A program made the position numbers and the translations under genes. A DNA stretch of 43,875 nucleotides, taken from assembly GCA_031269165.1 (NCBI GenBank), contig JAISZQ010000101.1:1-43875 (forward strand), read 5' to 3'. The DNA comes from Spirochaetaceae bacterium. GTDB taxonomy: Bacteria; Spirochaetota; Spirochaetia; Treponematales; Breznakiellaceae. Below the pieces are notes generated by a model that saw nothing but the letters and a program-made list of their open reading frames with translations, was not told where the DNA came from and searched no databases. This document shows, one piece after another, positions 15,240 to 23,264 of the stretch (within the stretch, counting starts at the first letter, position 1; each line of letters begins with the position of its first letter).

Positions 15240-16130
15240 ATGAGAAACAAAAGGATTTTTTGCGGTTTGTTGGTAGTTGTGTCGGTGTTCTTGGCGGTGC
15301 CGGTGTTTGCGGGCAGTCAGGCGGAGAACACCACGCAAGCGGCAAAGAACTCGGAGAGTTCTACGGACTCAACGAGTTCCGCGGACTCAGCGAGTTCCGC
15401 GAACTCGGTCACCATTTATGTGGTGCGGCACGGACAGACGATTTTCAATCTGATGGACCGGGTTCAGGGAATTTCCGACGGCATTTTGACCGAAAAGGGA
15501 ATCGTGGGCGCGGTCAACATGGGAAAAGGGTTGCGCGACGTACCGTTCAATGCCGTGTATTCAAGCGATTTGAAGCGGGCGATTGAGACGGCGCGGCTTG
15601 CGATGGAGCAGAACCGCGCAACAAAGCAATGGACGGTTACGGAAAAGAAAGAATTGCGCGAGGTGAGTTTCGGCATTTTTGAGGGCGATCCGAACTGGAT
15701 GATGTATGCGGCTCTTGCCAAGGATTTAGGAATTACGATTCCTGATGACGCGAAGTCGATAGGCGCGGCGGTTATGCCAATCGTGCAGTACTACGGCGGA
15801 GACACGAAAAAGTTCCTTGAAGGGCTGGCGGATTTCAACAAAAAAGTTGACACGACCTACAAGATTTCCGAGGATGCGTCCGAGGTGTACGCGCGCCTCA
15901 AGAAGGGCATGAACGCGATTGTCACCGAAAACCCGAACGGCGGCAACGTGATGCTGGTCGCCCACGGCCAGTCGATCTCCTTTCTGCTCGCGGCAGTCGG
16001 CGTTGAAGTTTCCGCCCAGCTTGGCAACTCAAGCGTAACCAAACTCGTCTACGACTATGCGACAAAAACGTACCGCATTGACGGCCCGGTCGGGGATATG
16101 AGTTATGCGGAAGCGGGCGAGAAGATGTAG
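15240..16130 (+). CDS. Exported histidine phosphatase, paralogue 1
   Basis: A 296-residue member of the histidine phosphatase (phosphoglycerate-mutase-like) branch. The signal peptide (MRNKRIFCGLLVVVSVFLAV, cleavage near VFAG) is followed by a Ser/Thr-rich linker of about 35 residues (SSTDSTSSADSASSANS). The catalytic domain has VRHGQT with His64, SSDLKRAIETAR, the acid donor region REVSFGIFEGD and the second His242 in LVAHGQS. The export signal separates it from glycolytic mutases and points to periplasmic or surface dephosphorylation. I chose ATG 15240 with GGAGG upstream. A second in-frame ATG at 15207 also has its own AAGGAG, giving an alternative N-terminus. It is the first of three tandem paralogues inside the beta-glucoside locus. 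Confidence 0.85.
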   Translation: MRNKRIFCGLLVVVSVFLAVPVFAGSQAENTTQAAKNSESSTDSTSSADSASSANSVTIYVVRHGQTIFNLMDRVQGISDGILTEKGIVGAVNMGKGLRDVPFNAVYSSDLKRAIETARLAMEQNRATKQWTVTEKKELREVSFGIFEGDPNWMMYAALAKDLGITIPDDAKSIGAAVMPIVQYYGGDTKKFLEGLADFNKKVDTTYKISEDASEVYARLKKGMNAIVTENPNGGNVMLVAHGQSISFLLAAVGVEVSAQLGNSSVTKLVYDYATKTYRIDGPVGDMSYAEAGEKM

Positions 16131-16181
16131 GGTGGAGAAGGGTTTTTTATGGGTTTAACATTATTTTTGGAGGCAACAGAG

Positions 16182-16952
16182 ATGAGAAGCAAGAGAATTC
16201 TTTGCGGTTTGTTGGTGGTTGTGTCGGTGTTCTTGGCGGTACCGGTGTTTGCGGGCGGCGGCGGGGAAAAGCCGGTTACGATTTATGTAACGCGGCACGG
16301 TCGGACGCTTTTTAACACGAAAGAGCTCGCGCAGGGGTGGGCGGATAGCCCGCTTACGCCTGAAGGGATTGCGGTTGCGGAAGATTTAGGGCGCGGGTTG
16401 CGGGATGTGCCGTTTGACTACGTGATTTCCAGTGACTTGGTGCGGGCGCGGCAAACGGCCCGGCTGGTGATGGCGCAAAACCGTGTCAGCAAGAACTACC
16501 GGCTTGAGGACACAGAGACGTTGCGCGAAGCCTGTTACGGTCAGTTTGAGGGCGACCCGAACGGCGAAATGATCGCCGCTTTTGCCAAAGAAACGGGGGC
16601 TACGATGGAATCTATGATGCAGGATCCCTATATGTGGCTGAAAGCGGCGGACTCGGTAAAACGGCTTGATACGAGCGGCATGGCGGAAGACGCGGCGACG
16701 ATCAAGGCCCGTATGCAGGGAACGCTCACTGCGGTTGCGAAGGCCCAGGCGAAAAAGGGCGGCAATGTCCTCTTGGTCGCGCACGGCCAGTCGATTAACA
16801 TCATGCTGTCCGACCTTGACCCGGCGTTTAACTACACGGGGACGTCACTCGCAAACGCGGCGGTGAGCAAAGTTGTCTATCAGAACGGCAAGTTCACCAT
16901 CGAGTCGTTTAACGACACCAGTTATATCGACGCCGGCAAGGCTTTGCGGTAG
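16182..16952 (+). CDS. Exported histidine phosphatase, paralogue 2
   Basis: A 256-residue paralogue whose signal peptide (CGLLVVVSVFLAVPVFAG) is almost identical to that of paralogue 1, followed directly by the catalytic domain without a Ser-rich linker. Active-site motifs are TRHGRT, SSDLVRARQTAR, REACYGQFEGD and LVAHGQS. Start ATG 16182 has GGAGG upstream; an in-frame ATG at 16149 is preceded by GAAGGG, repeating the double-start layout of paralogue 1. It follows paralogue 1 by about 50 bases, so the two are probably cotranscribed and arose by tandem duplication. Substrate is unknown. The placement suggests an organophosphate connected with beta-glucoside use, such as a sugar phosphate or phytate-like compound. 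Confidence 0.85.
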   Translation: MRSKRILCGLLVVVSVFLAVPVFAGGGGEKPVTIYVTRHGRTLFNTKELAQGWADSPLTPEGIAVAEDLGRGLRDVPFDYVISSDLVRARQTARLVMAQNRVSKNYRLEDTETLREACYGQFEGDPNGEMIAAFAKETGATMESMMQDPYMWLKAADSVKRLDTSGMAEDAATIKARMQGTLTAVAKAQAKKGGNVLLVAHGQSINIMLSDLDPAFNYTGTSLANAAVSKVVYQNGKFTIESFNDTSYIDAGKALR

Positions 16953-17260
16953 CCCCTCGGGGGCTTTCCTTGGGCTTGTTGCGAGGAGAACGAGTGTCGG
17001 GTCCCCCTTCGGGGGAGGGTCGTCATTGCGAGGGCGGAGCCCGAAGCAATCCAGACGAGGGAGGCCCTTACCCTGGATTGCCGCGCTACGCTCGCAATGA
17101 CGGGGGCTCGCTCGCAATGACACGTGCGGTGGGCGAAGGAACATCGTCATTGCGAGGGCGGAGCCCGAAGCAATCCAGACGGAGGATGCCCTCACCCTGG
17201 ATTGCCGCGCTTCGCTCGCAATGACGGGGGGCTCGCTCGCAATGACACGTGCGGTGGGCG
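16953..17260. repeat. 81-bp-type unit plus two CATTGCGAG repeats
   Basis: A single degenerate unit of the 81-bp repeat (CCCCTCGGGGGCTTTCCTTG to CCCTTCGGGGGAGGG) is followed by two CATTGCGAG units beginning at 17022 and 17146. Both are separated and followed by the same ACACGTGCGGTGGGCG spacer, which suggests duplication of unit plus spacer. Confidence 0.8.
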
Positions 17261-17336
17261 GATTGGTTGTGCGTTGTGATTAAGGTTGTTATTTATTTTA
17301 TGGAAGGAGTTTTTTATGAATAGGAAGGAGTTTGTT

Positions 17337-18167
17337 ATGAAAAAGACAGTTATGCAAAAGATGGGTGCGGTTTTCTTTGCCGCAGTGGTCGGGGTCGTGC
17401 TGATTGCCGGTTGCGCGTCGGTATCTTCAAAAAGCGGCTGGGTGCCCAGCGATGACGGTTCGGTTACGTTTTACGTAACCCGTCACGGCAGGACGATGTT
17501 CAACACGGTACACCGGGCTCAAGGCTGGTCGGACACGCCGCTTACGCCTCCGGGGGTTGAAGTCGCCGAGCAGCTCGGCAGGGGGATTAAAGCGCAGGGG
17601 ATAACGTTTAATGCCGCGTGGTCCAGTGATTCGGGACGGGCGCGGGAGACGGCGCGTTTGGTGCTGGAGAACAGCGGCAACGCCGGCATTGCGCTGCGGG
17701 AAACCAAAAACTTCCGTGAGAGTGGTTTCGGTTTGTTCGAAGGAGATACGGACGAGAATATGTGGGGCAACGCCGGCATCCATCTTGGGCTGGGAAATAC
17801 GGTCGAGGAAGCGTACCAAGCCATATTTGCGGCCATGATGACCGGACGTTATACCATCTCCGATGTGCTGGGTGCCGTCAAAGCGATAGACACCACGGGT
17901 TTTGCCGAGGATTACGATACGGTCAAGACACGGATGCAAAATCAGCTTGTCCAACTGGCCGAGGAGTATGCCGGAAAAGGCGGCGGAAACATTCTGGTCG
18001 TTGCCCACGGGATTTCGATTCTGGCAATGATTTCCGATTGGACCACCGAACAGCCGAAAGGCGGGCAGCTTGAGAACGCGAGCGTTACCAAAGTTGTTTA
18101 CAAAGACGGGAAGTTTACGGTAACCGAGCTTAACAATATGGCATACGTCGAAGCGGGCTCGCAATGA
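17337..18167 (+). CDS. Histidine phosphatase lipoprotein, paralogue 3
   Basis: A 276-residue paralogue with a lipoprotein signal: hydrophobic AVVGVVLIAGC, where Cys would be lipidated, so it is membrane-anchored rather than free. Active-site motifs are TRHGRT, SSDSGRARETAR, RESGFGLFEGD and VVAHGIS, where Ile replaces the usual Gln after HG. ATG 17337 has AGGAAGGAG upstream. Two further in-frame ATGs (17300, 17316) lie in a repeated GGAAGGAGTTTTTTATGAATA-like module. The last codons and stop (GSQ, TGA) are read from the first bases of a CATTGCGAG repeat (GGCTCGCAATGA), so the native C-terminus was replaced. It is more diverged than paralogues 1 and 2. Confidence 0.82.
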   Translation: MKKTVMQKMGAVFFAAVVGVVLIAGCASVSSKSGWVPSDDGSVTFYVTRHGRTMFNTVHRAQGWSDTPLTPPGVEVAEQLGRGIKAQGITFNAAWSSDSGRARETARLVLENSGNAGIALRETKNFRESGFGLFEGDTDENMWGNAGIHLGLGNTVEEAYQAIFAAMMTGRYTISDVLGAVKAIDTTGFAEDYDTVKTRMQNQLVQLAEEYAGKGGGNILVVAHGISILAMISDWTTEQPKGGQLENASVTKVVYKDGKFTVTELNNMAYVEAGSQ

Positions 18168-18395
18168 CACGTGCGGTGGGCGGAGGGACATCGTCATTGC
18201 GAGGGCGGAGCGACGAAGCAATCTAGACGGAGAAGGCCGTCACCCTGGATTGCCGCGCTTCGCTCGCAATGACAAAGGGCAACGTCATTGCGAGGGCGAA
18301 GGAACATCGTCATTGCGAGGGCGGAGCCCGAAGCAATCCAGACGGAGGATGCCTTCACCCTAGATTGCTTCGCTTCGCTCGCAATGGCAGAGGGT
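18155..18395. repeat. CATTGCGAG repeats overlapping the phosphatase 3 stop
   Basis: A CTCGCAATGAC half-unit begins inside the coding end of phosphatase 3. ACACGTGCGGTGGGCGG and then two units follow (from about 18194 and 18308). At about 18397-18412 GCGCGTGTTGCGCGAATAG matches the TTCCATTCGCGC element. A short piece (CCATTTTTCATTCCCC) near 18492 resembles its AT-rich part. Confidence 0.75.
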
Positions 18396-18556
18396 GGCGC
18401 GTGTTGCGCGAATAGACAGAAGCATTAAACAGGGAGAATGCCGTGTTATGGAGACCGCGCGTTCTGTTGCCATCTTTTTCCAGTCTCCATGTACCATTTT
18501 TCATTCCCCAGAGGGGATTTCCCCTTTGAGAAATATTTTTTTATGAGGAGGGAAAC

Positions 18557-19984
18557 ATGGGTTTTCCAAAAGGATTTTTATGGGGCGGCGCGATTGCCGC
18601 TAATCAGGCGGAGGGCGCGTACCTCGCGGATGGCAAGGGGCTTTCGTGCGCGGATGTGGTGCGCGGCGGCAAGGGGCGCTTCGCGGAGATGACGGACGCG
18701 GGGGCGATGCGGAAGATTATCGCGGACCCCACGGGCTTTTTCCCGTCTCACGAGGCTATCGATTTCTATCACCATTATAAGGAAGACATCGCGCTCTTCG
18801 CGGAGATGGGCTTCAAGACGTTTCGCACGTCGATCGCGTGGTCGCGGATTTTCCCCAACGGGGATGACGCGCAGCCGAATGAGAAGGGCCTTGCCTTTTA
18901 CGACAGCCTCTTTGACGAGTGCCGCAAGCACGGCATCGAGCCGCTGGTGACGATTTCGCACTACGAGTCGCCGCTCGCGCTCACGACAAAGTACAACGGC
19001 TGGGCAAGCCGCGAGCTTATCCCGTTGTTCGAGCGGTACGCGCGGACGGTGTTTGCGCGGTACCAGGACAAGGTGAAGTACTGGCTTACGTTCAACGAGA
19101 TCAACTGCACGCAGTTTGCCCCGTTCCTCGGCGCGGGCGCGCTTATCGACAATCCGGCGGAGAATCGGCAACCGGTCTATCAGGCGAGCCATAACCAGTT
19201 GGTGGCGAGCGCCCTTGCGGTGAAGGCGTGCCACGAGATCATTCCCGGCGCGAAAATCGGCAACATGATCGCCGCGATGATGATCTATCCGTATACGTGC
19301 CGCCCGGAGGATGTCTGGCTCAAGACGAAAGAGGAGCGGAACACGTACTTTTACAGCGACGTCCAGGCGCGGGGCTCCTATCCCGCCTACATGGAGCGGT
19401 TCTTCGAGAGGGAGCGGATCGCGCTTGAGCGGGGGCCTGATGACGCGCGGATTTTGCGCGAGGGAACGGTCGATTTTATCTCGTTCAGTTACTACATGAG
19501 CATGACGGCTTCGAGTGACCCCGCGCTTGCCGGGGCCGAGGGCAACCTCTTTGGCGGGGCGAAAAATCCCTACCTTGAGTCGTCCGAGTGGGGCTGGCAG
19601 ATTGACCCGCTGGGATTGCGGACGCTGCTCAACTTTCTCTACGACCGCTACCAGAAGCCGCTGTTTATTGTGGAGAATGGCCTCGGCGCAAAGGACGTGG
19701 TCGAGGCGGACGGCTCGATCAACGACGACTACCGCATCAACTACCTCCGCAAGCACATTCAGGCGATGGAACGGGCGATTGACGAGGACGGGGTCGAAGT
19801 GCTGGGCTACACGCCGTGGGGTTGCATCGATCTCGTAAGCGCGTCCACCGGGGAGATGTCCAAGCGGTACGGCTTCATCTACGTTGACAAGGACGACGAG
19901 GGCAAGGGCACGCTGGCGCGGTCGCGCAAGAAGTCGTTCTCTTGGTACAAGGAGGTCATCGAGAGCAACGGGGAGAAGGTGTAA
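18557..19984 (+). CDS. bglA: 6-phospho-beta-glucosidase, GH1
   Basis: A 475-residue glycoside hydrolase family 1 enzyme. The start has GGAGGG seven bases before ATG 18557. The acid/base Glu181 is in LTFNEIN and the nucleophile Glu373 in FIVENGLG. The phosphate-recognition segment S435-K436-R-Y438 in MSKRYGFIYVD distinguishes 6-phospho-glycosidases from ordinary beta-glucosidases. The N-terminus FPKGFLWGGAIAANQAEGAY is typical. It splits beta-glucoside 6-phosphates delivered by the EIIBCA protein into glucose 6-phosphate and aglycone in the cytosol. It is separated from bglF by three phosphatase genes, and a long hairpin follows its stop. Length is normal. Confidence 0.95.
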   Translation: MGFPKGFLWGGAIAANQAEGAYLADGKGLSCADVVRGGKGRFAEMTDAGAMRKIIADPTGFFPSHEAIDFYHHYKEDIALFAEMGFKTFRTSIAWSRIFPNGDDAQPNEKGLAFYDSLFDECRKHGIEPLVTISHYESPLALTTKYNGWASRELIPLFERYARTVFARYQDKVKYWLTFNEINCTQFAPFLGAGALIDNPAENRQPVYQASHNQLVASALAVKACHEIIPGAKIGNMIAAMMIYPYTCRPEDVWLKTKEERNTYFYSDVQARGSYPAYMERFFERERIALERGPDDARILREGTVDFISFSYYMSMTASSDPALAGAEGNLFGGAKNPYLESSEWGWQIDPLGLRTLLNFLYDRYQKPLFIVENGLGAKDVVEADGSINDDYRINYLRKHIQAMERAIDEDGVEVLGYTPWGCIDLVSASTGEMSKRYGFIYVDKDDEGKGTLARSRKKSFSWYKEVIESNGEKV

Positions 19985-20011
19985 GGGATAAAAGAGAAAA
20001 AATGATCCGCG

Positions 20012-20047
20012 AACAGACACGAACAAATACGTTTGTTCGTGTCTGTT
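20012..20047. terminator. Perfect 16-bp hairpin after bglA
   Basis: AACAGACACGAACAAA (20012-20027) and TTTGTTCGTGTCTGTT (20032-20047) form a perfect stem with the loop TACG, 27 bases after the bglA stop. There is no U-run, so it may act as a 3' stabilising hairpin or a weak terminator. Related GTTCGTG-rich sequence recurs near 27625-27695. Confidence 0.5.
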
Positions 20048-20119
20048 TGTCTGTGTGGTTGCGGGCCAAAGGCCGGAAATTTTCAATTCCCTGCGGTTCA
20101 TGTTCTATTATTCGAGCCC

Positions 20120-20467
20120 GTTCCAAAACCCCACGAGGTTTTTTCCTCACCGTGATTCGGGGGCGGGGCGAGCCCTGCGGGTCGCCTTCGGGGGTGGTAC
20201 CCTACAGCCCTCAGCGTCCTGCTTCGGACTTCCGGGCCGGGGCGTGGCACACCTACGGTGTGCTTCAGTAATGCGTCCGTCCGTGGACGCTGAGCAAACC
20301 ATGCGGTTTGCTTAAGGTACGCCCACTAAGCCAAGCAACGCTTGGCCACCATGCACCGCATGGTTTTGTCCCCGTTGAAGGGGGTAGCGTAGGGCTTAAG
20401 CCCGAAGCGAGGGGGAAGACGCGGCAATTTGCCGATTCCCCCTTTCGCTGGGTTTTGGAACAACCTC
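20120..20467. repeat. 348-bp composite: hairpin cluster between inverted repeat arms
   Basis: Bounded by GTTCCAAAACC (20120-20130) and GGTTTTGGAAC followed by AACCTC (20451-20467), inverted arms of the GAGGCTGTTCCAAAAC family. Inside are five perfect short hairpins in a row: 20247-20263, 20273-20290, 20293-20312, 20331-20345 and 20348-20364. No gene is supported. Confidence 0.65.
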
Positions 20468-20485
20468 ATTCATGTATCATTTTCA

Positions 20486-20517
20486 ATTCTCCATTCTCCA
20501 TTCGCGCGAAGCGCGCA
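20486..20517. repeat. TTCCATTCGCGC element upstream of rpmH
   Basis: ATTCTCCATTCTCCATTCGC followed by GCGAAGCGCGC ends about ten bases before the rpmH -35 box. The same element ends just before the uvrD promoter (24597-24636). Inverted copies lie at about 12612, 18397 and 23268. Confidence 0.65.
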
Positions 20518-20526
20518 TACTGCCTC

Positions 20527-20555
20527 TTGTAACTTGTACGCGGCTATGCTATACT
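20527..20555 (+). promoter_or_regulatory. Extended -10 promoter of rpmH
   Basis: TTGTAA (20527-20532), a 17-bp spacer and TATACT (20550-20555) preceded by TGC form a good sigma-70 promoter. Transcription would start near 20562, with GAGGAG before the rpmH ATG. Confidence 0.75.
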
Positions 20556-20585
20556 TGCCGGACTAAGTGTGAGGAGTGCGACAGC

Positions 20586-20741
20586 ATGAAAAGGACATAT
20601 CAGCCGAGCAAGGTTAAGCGCAACCGGAAGTTTGGGTTCCGCGCAAGGATGGCTACCCGTGGGGGAAGGCTTGTTTTGAAGAGAAGGCGGACGAAAGGGC
20701 GGAAGAAGCTCTCCGTGGCGAATGAGCGGAAGCCCTACTGA
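20586..20741 (+). CDS. rpmH: 50S ribosomal protein L34
   Basis: A 51-residue basic ribosomal protein, with MKRTYQPSKVKRNRKFGFRA and ATRGGRLVLKRRRTKGRKKL, fully typical of L34. The usual ending after RKKLSV is extended by a few residues (ANERKPY). Its 3' end overlaps the start of rnpA by 20 bases. It is the first gene of the conserved rpmH-rnpA-yidD-yidC-jag group and has its own promoter and GAGGAG ribosome-binding site. No dnaA gene or DnaA-box cluster is seen upstream, so this copy of the group is not evidently next to the origin. Confidence 0.97.
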   Translation: MKRTYQPSKVKRNRKFGFRARMATRGGRLVLKRRRTKGRKKLSVANERKPY

Positions 20742-21138
20742 ACCGGCGGGCGCATCGGGGCCGCGCCGGGTGTTTCCCCGGACGGAACGGTTGAAAAAGC
20801 GGGCGGATATCCGGGCGGCGATGAAGAAAGGGCGGTGTGTAACCGAATATGGCGCGAAGTTGTTCTATATCAGGAATAATCTTTCCTATAACAGGATAGC
20901 GTTCACTTTTGCCCGGAAATTTGGTAACGCGGTGGAGCGGAACCGGGCGCGGCGGCTTGGCCGTGAGAGTTATCGGTATATGCGCGCCGGGCTGTCGGTG
21001 GGATGGGACTTTGTCCTGCTCGTCTATCCCGGTGAGCGTACAGGCGGGGCTACCTTTGAGAGGCGGTTCCGGCAGTTAAAGGCTCTGGTGAACCGCGCCG
21101 GTTTAGGAATCGGGCAGATGAAAACGGAAAGGGCATGA
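20722..21138 (+). CDS. rnpA: Ribonuclease P protein component
   Basis: A 138-residue basic protein that assists RNase P RNA in tRNA 5' processing. FPRTERLKKRADIRAAMKKG is the N-terminal core. NRIAFTFARKFGNAVERNRA followed by RRLGRESYR contains the signature RNR box (here ERNRARR) of the family. ATG 20722 gives about 20 residues before the core; the start lies inside rpmH, an overlap also seen in some other bacteria. The upstream ribosome-binding site is weak, so translation may depend on rpmH. It overlaps yidD by four bases (ATGA). Confidence 0.93.
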   Translation: MSGSPTEPAGASGPRRVFPRTERLKKRADIRAAMKKGRCVTEYGAKLFYIRNNLSYNRIAFTFARKFGNAVERNRARRLGRESYRYMRAGLSVGWDFVLLVYPGERTGGATFERRFRQLKALVNRAGLGIGQMKTERA

Positions 21139-21344
21139 AGTTTTTGGTACTGGGACTTATCAAGTTTTACCGGGCGGCGGTTTCCCCTTACACGCGGGCG
21201 TGTTGCCGTTTTTATCCGACGTGTTCGGCGTATGCGCTGGAAGTGGTTGAAAAGTACGGAGTGGTGAAAGGGGGGTATCTCGCGGTTCGGCGGATTCTCC
21301 GCTGTCATCCCTTTCATGCGGGCGGGTTCGACCCGGTGCCCTGA
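21135..21344 (+). CDS. yidD: Membrane protein insertion efficiency factor YidD
   Basis: A 69-residue protein with the complete family signature: LIKFYRAAVSPYTRACCRFY, PTCSAYALEVVEKYG and RRILRCHPFHAGGFDPVP. YidD is a small membrane-associated protein that supports insertion of inner-membrane proteins with YidC. The conserved cysteines are present. The start overlaps the rnpA stop as ATGA. About 120 bases without recognisable signals separate it from yidC. Confidence 0.95.
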   Translation: MKFLVLGLIKFYRAAVSPYTRACCRFYPTCSAYALEVVEKYGVVKGGYLAVRRILRCHPFHAGGFDPVP

Positions 21345-21464
21345 AAAGCGTTGATTTGTTCCGTCGGGGTTGAAGGGGACGACGGGAATACATCGGCGTT
21401 ATTTTAATGAGGAAACACGCGGATTGGCGCGAGGGTAATCAGCGGTTTCCTGAAAGAGGTTGTA

Positions 21465-23264
21465 TTGGATAAGCGAACGTTATTGGCCGTGGTTTTGTCC
21501 ACGCTGGTTATCATAGTGTTTTATATGGCGCAGGCGGCATTGGCACCGCCTGTCGAGCCGCCACCCGCTCCGTCTTCGGGGCAGGTTGTCGAGCAGCCGC
21601 TTCCGGCGAATCCCGTTGGGGAAGAGCCGGCGCCTCGGTTCGATCCGTTAACGGTGTCCATTCCCCAAGAGGAAGAGGCCATTCCCGCGCAGACGGTACT
21701 CATCGAGACGGACTTGCTTCGAGTTACGCTGAGTAACGAGGGCGGCGACATCACGTCGTTCCGCTTGAAGCAACATAAGGATAGTTCGTCAACAGGCGAT
21801 GAGGAAGTGGACATGATTTTTTCCGGGGACACGCCGGGTCATGCCTTCACTGTGGCGTTTGGCAACTGGACGACGACCCCGGTAACGTCGCGGTTCGCCA
21901 TCAACCGTACCGGGGAACACAGCGTCGAGTTTTCCCGCGCCTTTTCGCTGGGAGACGGCGGCCAGACATTCACGTTGAAAAAGAAGTACACGTTTATACC
22001 GGGCGAATACCTGTTTCAGCTTGACGTGACCATTGACGGGAGCGGGCAGCCTCCGCTGAATTTTAACGGGACGGCGTATACGCTCGGTTTCGGGCCGCAG
22101 ATTGGCCCCCGGTTTGACCGGATCGACGAACAGCAGAACTTCAGGCGTTACTTCACCTTTGTCAACGGCAAGATGCGGCAGGAAAAGGTGGGGGCGTCCG
22201 CCAACGTCGAGATCAACTCACGTTTTACGTGGGCCGCGCTGACTGGGAAATACTTCGCGTTTATCGCGGTTCCCGACGCGACGAGTTACACGGCGATTTT
22301 TTCGCAGAAGCAGAACGACGACGGCCTCGCGCAGTCTTCCCGTTTCTATCTTGCGCGTCCGGCGTTGCAGGCGTCCCACACCACGGACATTTACCGCTTT
22401 TATATCGGGCCGAAAACCCAGGACGCGCTCAGTATCTACGACAACGCCCGCAATATGTTCAAATACACCGACCTGCAAATCAGCAAACTGGGGGCGACAA
22501 GCGGTTTCTGGAGTATCTTGAACCCGCTTGAATGGGTCTTAAAACAGATTCTTACCTTTTTTAATAACCTTGTACATAACTACGGGATCGCGATTATTCT
22601 CGTAACGCTGGTGGTGAAGATTTTGATGTTCCCGCTGACCAAAAAAAGTTCCGAGGGGACGTTGCGGATGCAGATGATTTCGCCGAAAATCAAAGAATTG
22701 CAGGAAAAGTACAAGGACAACCCGCAGAAAATGAACATGGAGATGGCCAATCTCTATAAAAAAGAGGGATACAACCCGCTTTCCGGCTGTCTGCCGATGC
22801 TTTTGCAGTTTCCGATTTTTATAGCGATGTACAGTCTGTTCAACAACCACTTTGACCTGCGGGGCGCGATGTTTATTTCCGGCTGGATCCCCGATCTTTC
22901 CCTGCCCGAAACGATTTGGAATTTCGCGCCGACACGTATTCCCCTTCTGGGCTGGAGCGACATACGGCTCTTGCCGTTTGTCTATGTCGCGTCCCAGTTG
23001 ATTTACGGCAAGGTAACCCAGACGCCCGACACGGCGGCTAACCCGCAGATGAAGATGATGCTCTATGTGATGCCGATCGTCTTTTTCTTCGTGCTGTACA
23101 ACGTGCCGTCCGGCTTGCTGGTCTACTGGATCATGTCCAACGTTTTGACGATGATTCAGCAACTGGCGATCAACAAGTACATGAAACAGCGGAAAGCGGC
23201 GTTGGGGTTAAACAGCGAGCCACAAAAAACGGTGATCGCCAAACCGAAGAAAAAGAAAAGATAG
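21465..23264 (+). CDS. yidC: Membrane protein insertase YidC
   Basis: A 599-residue insertase of the Gram-negative architecture. It has an N-terminal anchor (TLLAVVLSTLVIIVFYMAQA), a Pro-rich spacer, a large periplasmic beta domain (about 70-350) and the five-helix insertase core from about 370 to 580 with YGIAIILVTLVVKILMFPLT. The coiled region KIKELQEKYKDNPQKMN and NPLSGCLPMLLQFPIFIAMY are hallmark sequences. It starts with TTG 21465 behind AGAGG. The C-terminal tail is basic (KPKKKKR), as in many YidC proteins that contact the ribosome. It inserts membrane proteins with or without SecYEG. Confidence 0.96.
   Translation: MDKRTLLAVVLSTLVIIVFYMAQAALAPPVEPPPAPSSGQVVEQPLPANPVGEEPAPRFDPLTVSIPQEEEAIPAQTVLIETDLLRVTLSNEGGDITSFRLKQHKDSSSTGDEEVDMIFSGDTPGHAFTVAFGNWTTTPVTSRFAINRTGEHSVEFSRAFSLGDGGQTFTLKKKYTFIPGEYLFQLDVTIDGSGQPPLNFNGTAYTLGFGPQIGPRFDRIDEQQNFRRYFTFVNGKMRQEKVGASANVEINSRFTWAALTGKYFAFIAVPDATSYTAIFSQKQNDDGLAQSSRFYLARPALQASHTTDIYRFYIGPKTQDALSIYDNARNMFKYTDLQISKLGATSGFWSILNPLEWVLKQILTFFNNLVHNYGIAIILVTLVVKILMFPLTKKSSEGTLRMQMISPKIKELQEKYKDNPQKMNMEMANLYKKEGYNPLSGCLPMLLQFPIFIAMYSLFNNHFDLRGAMFISGWIPDLSLPETIWNFAPTRIPLLGWSDIRLLPFVYVASQLIYGKVTQTPDTAANPQMKMMLYVMPIVFFFVLYNVPSGLLVYWIMSNVLTMIQQLAINKYMKQRKAALGLNSEPQKTVIAKPKKKKR

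Noticed and set aside
18578..20101. A 507-codon open frame antisense to the GH1 gene
   Set aside because: It is a by-product of high-GC codon use in bglA; no ribosome-binding site, no protein-like domain, and the opposite strand codes for a clear enzyme.
20048..20585. Replication origin next to rpmH
   Set aside because: rpmH often lies near oriC, but no dnaA, dnaN or cluster of TTATCCACA boxes is visible.
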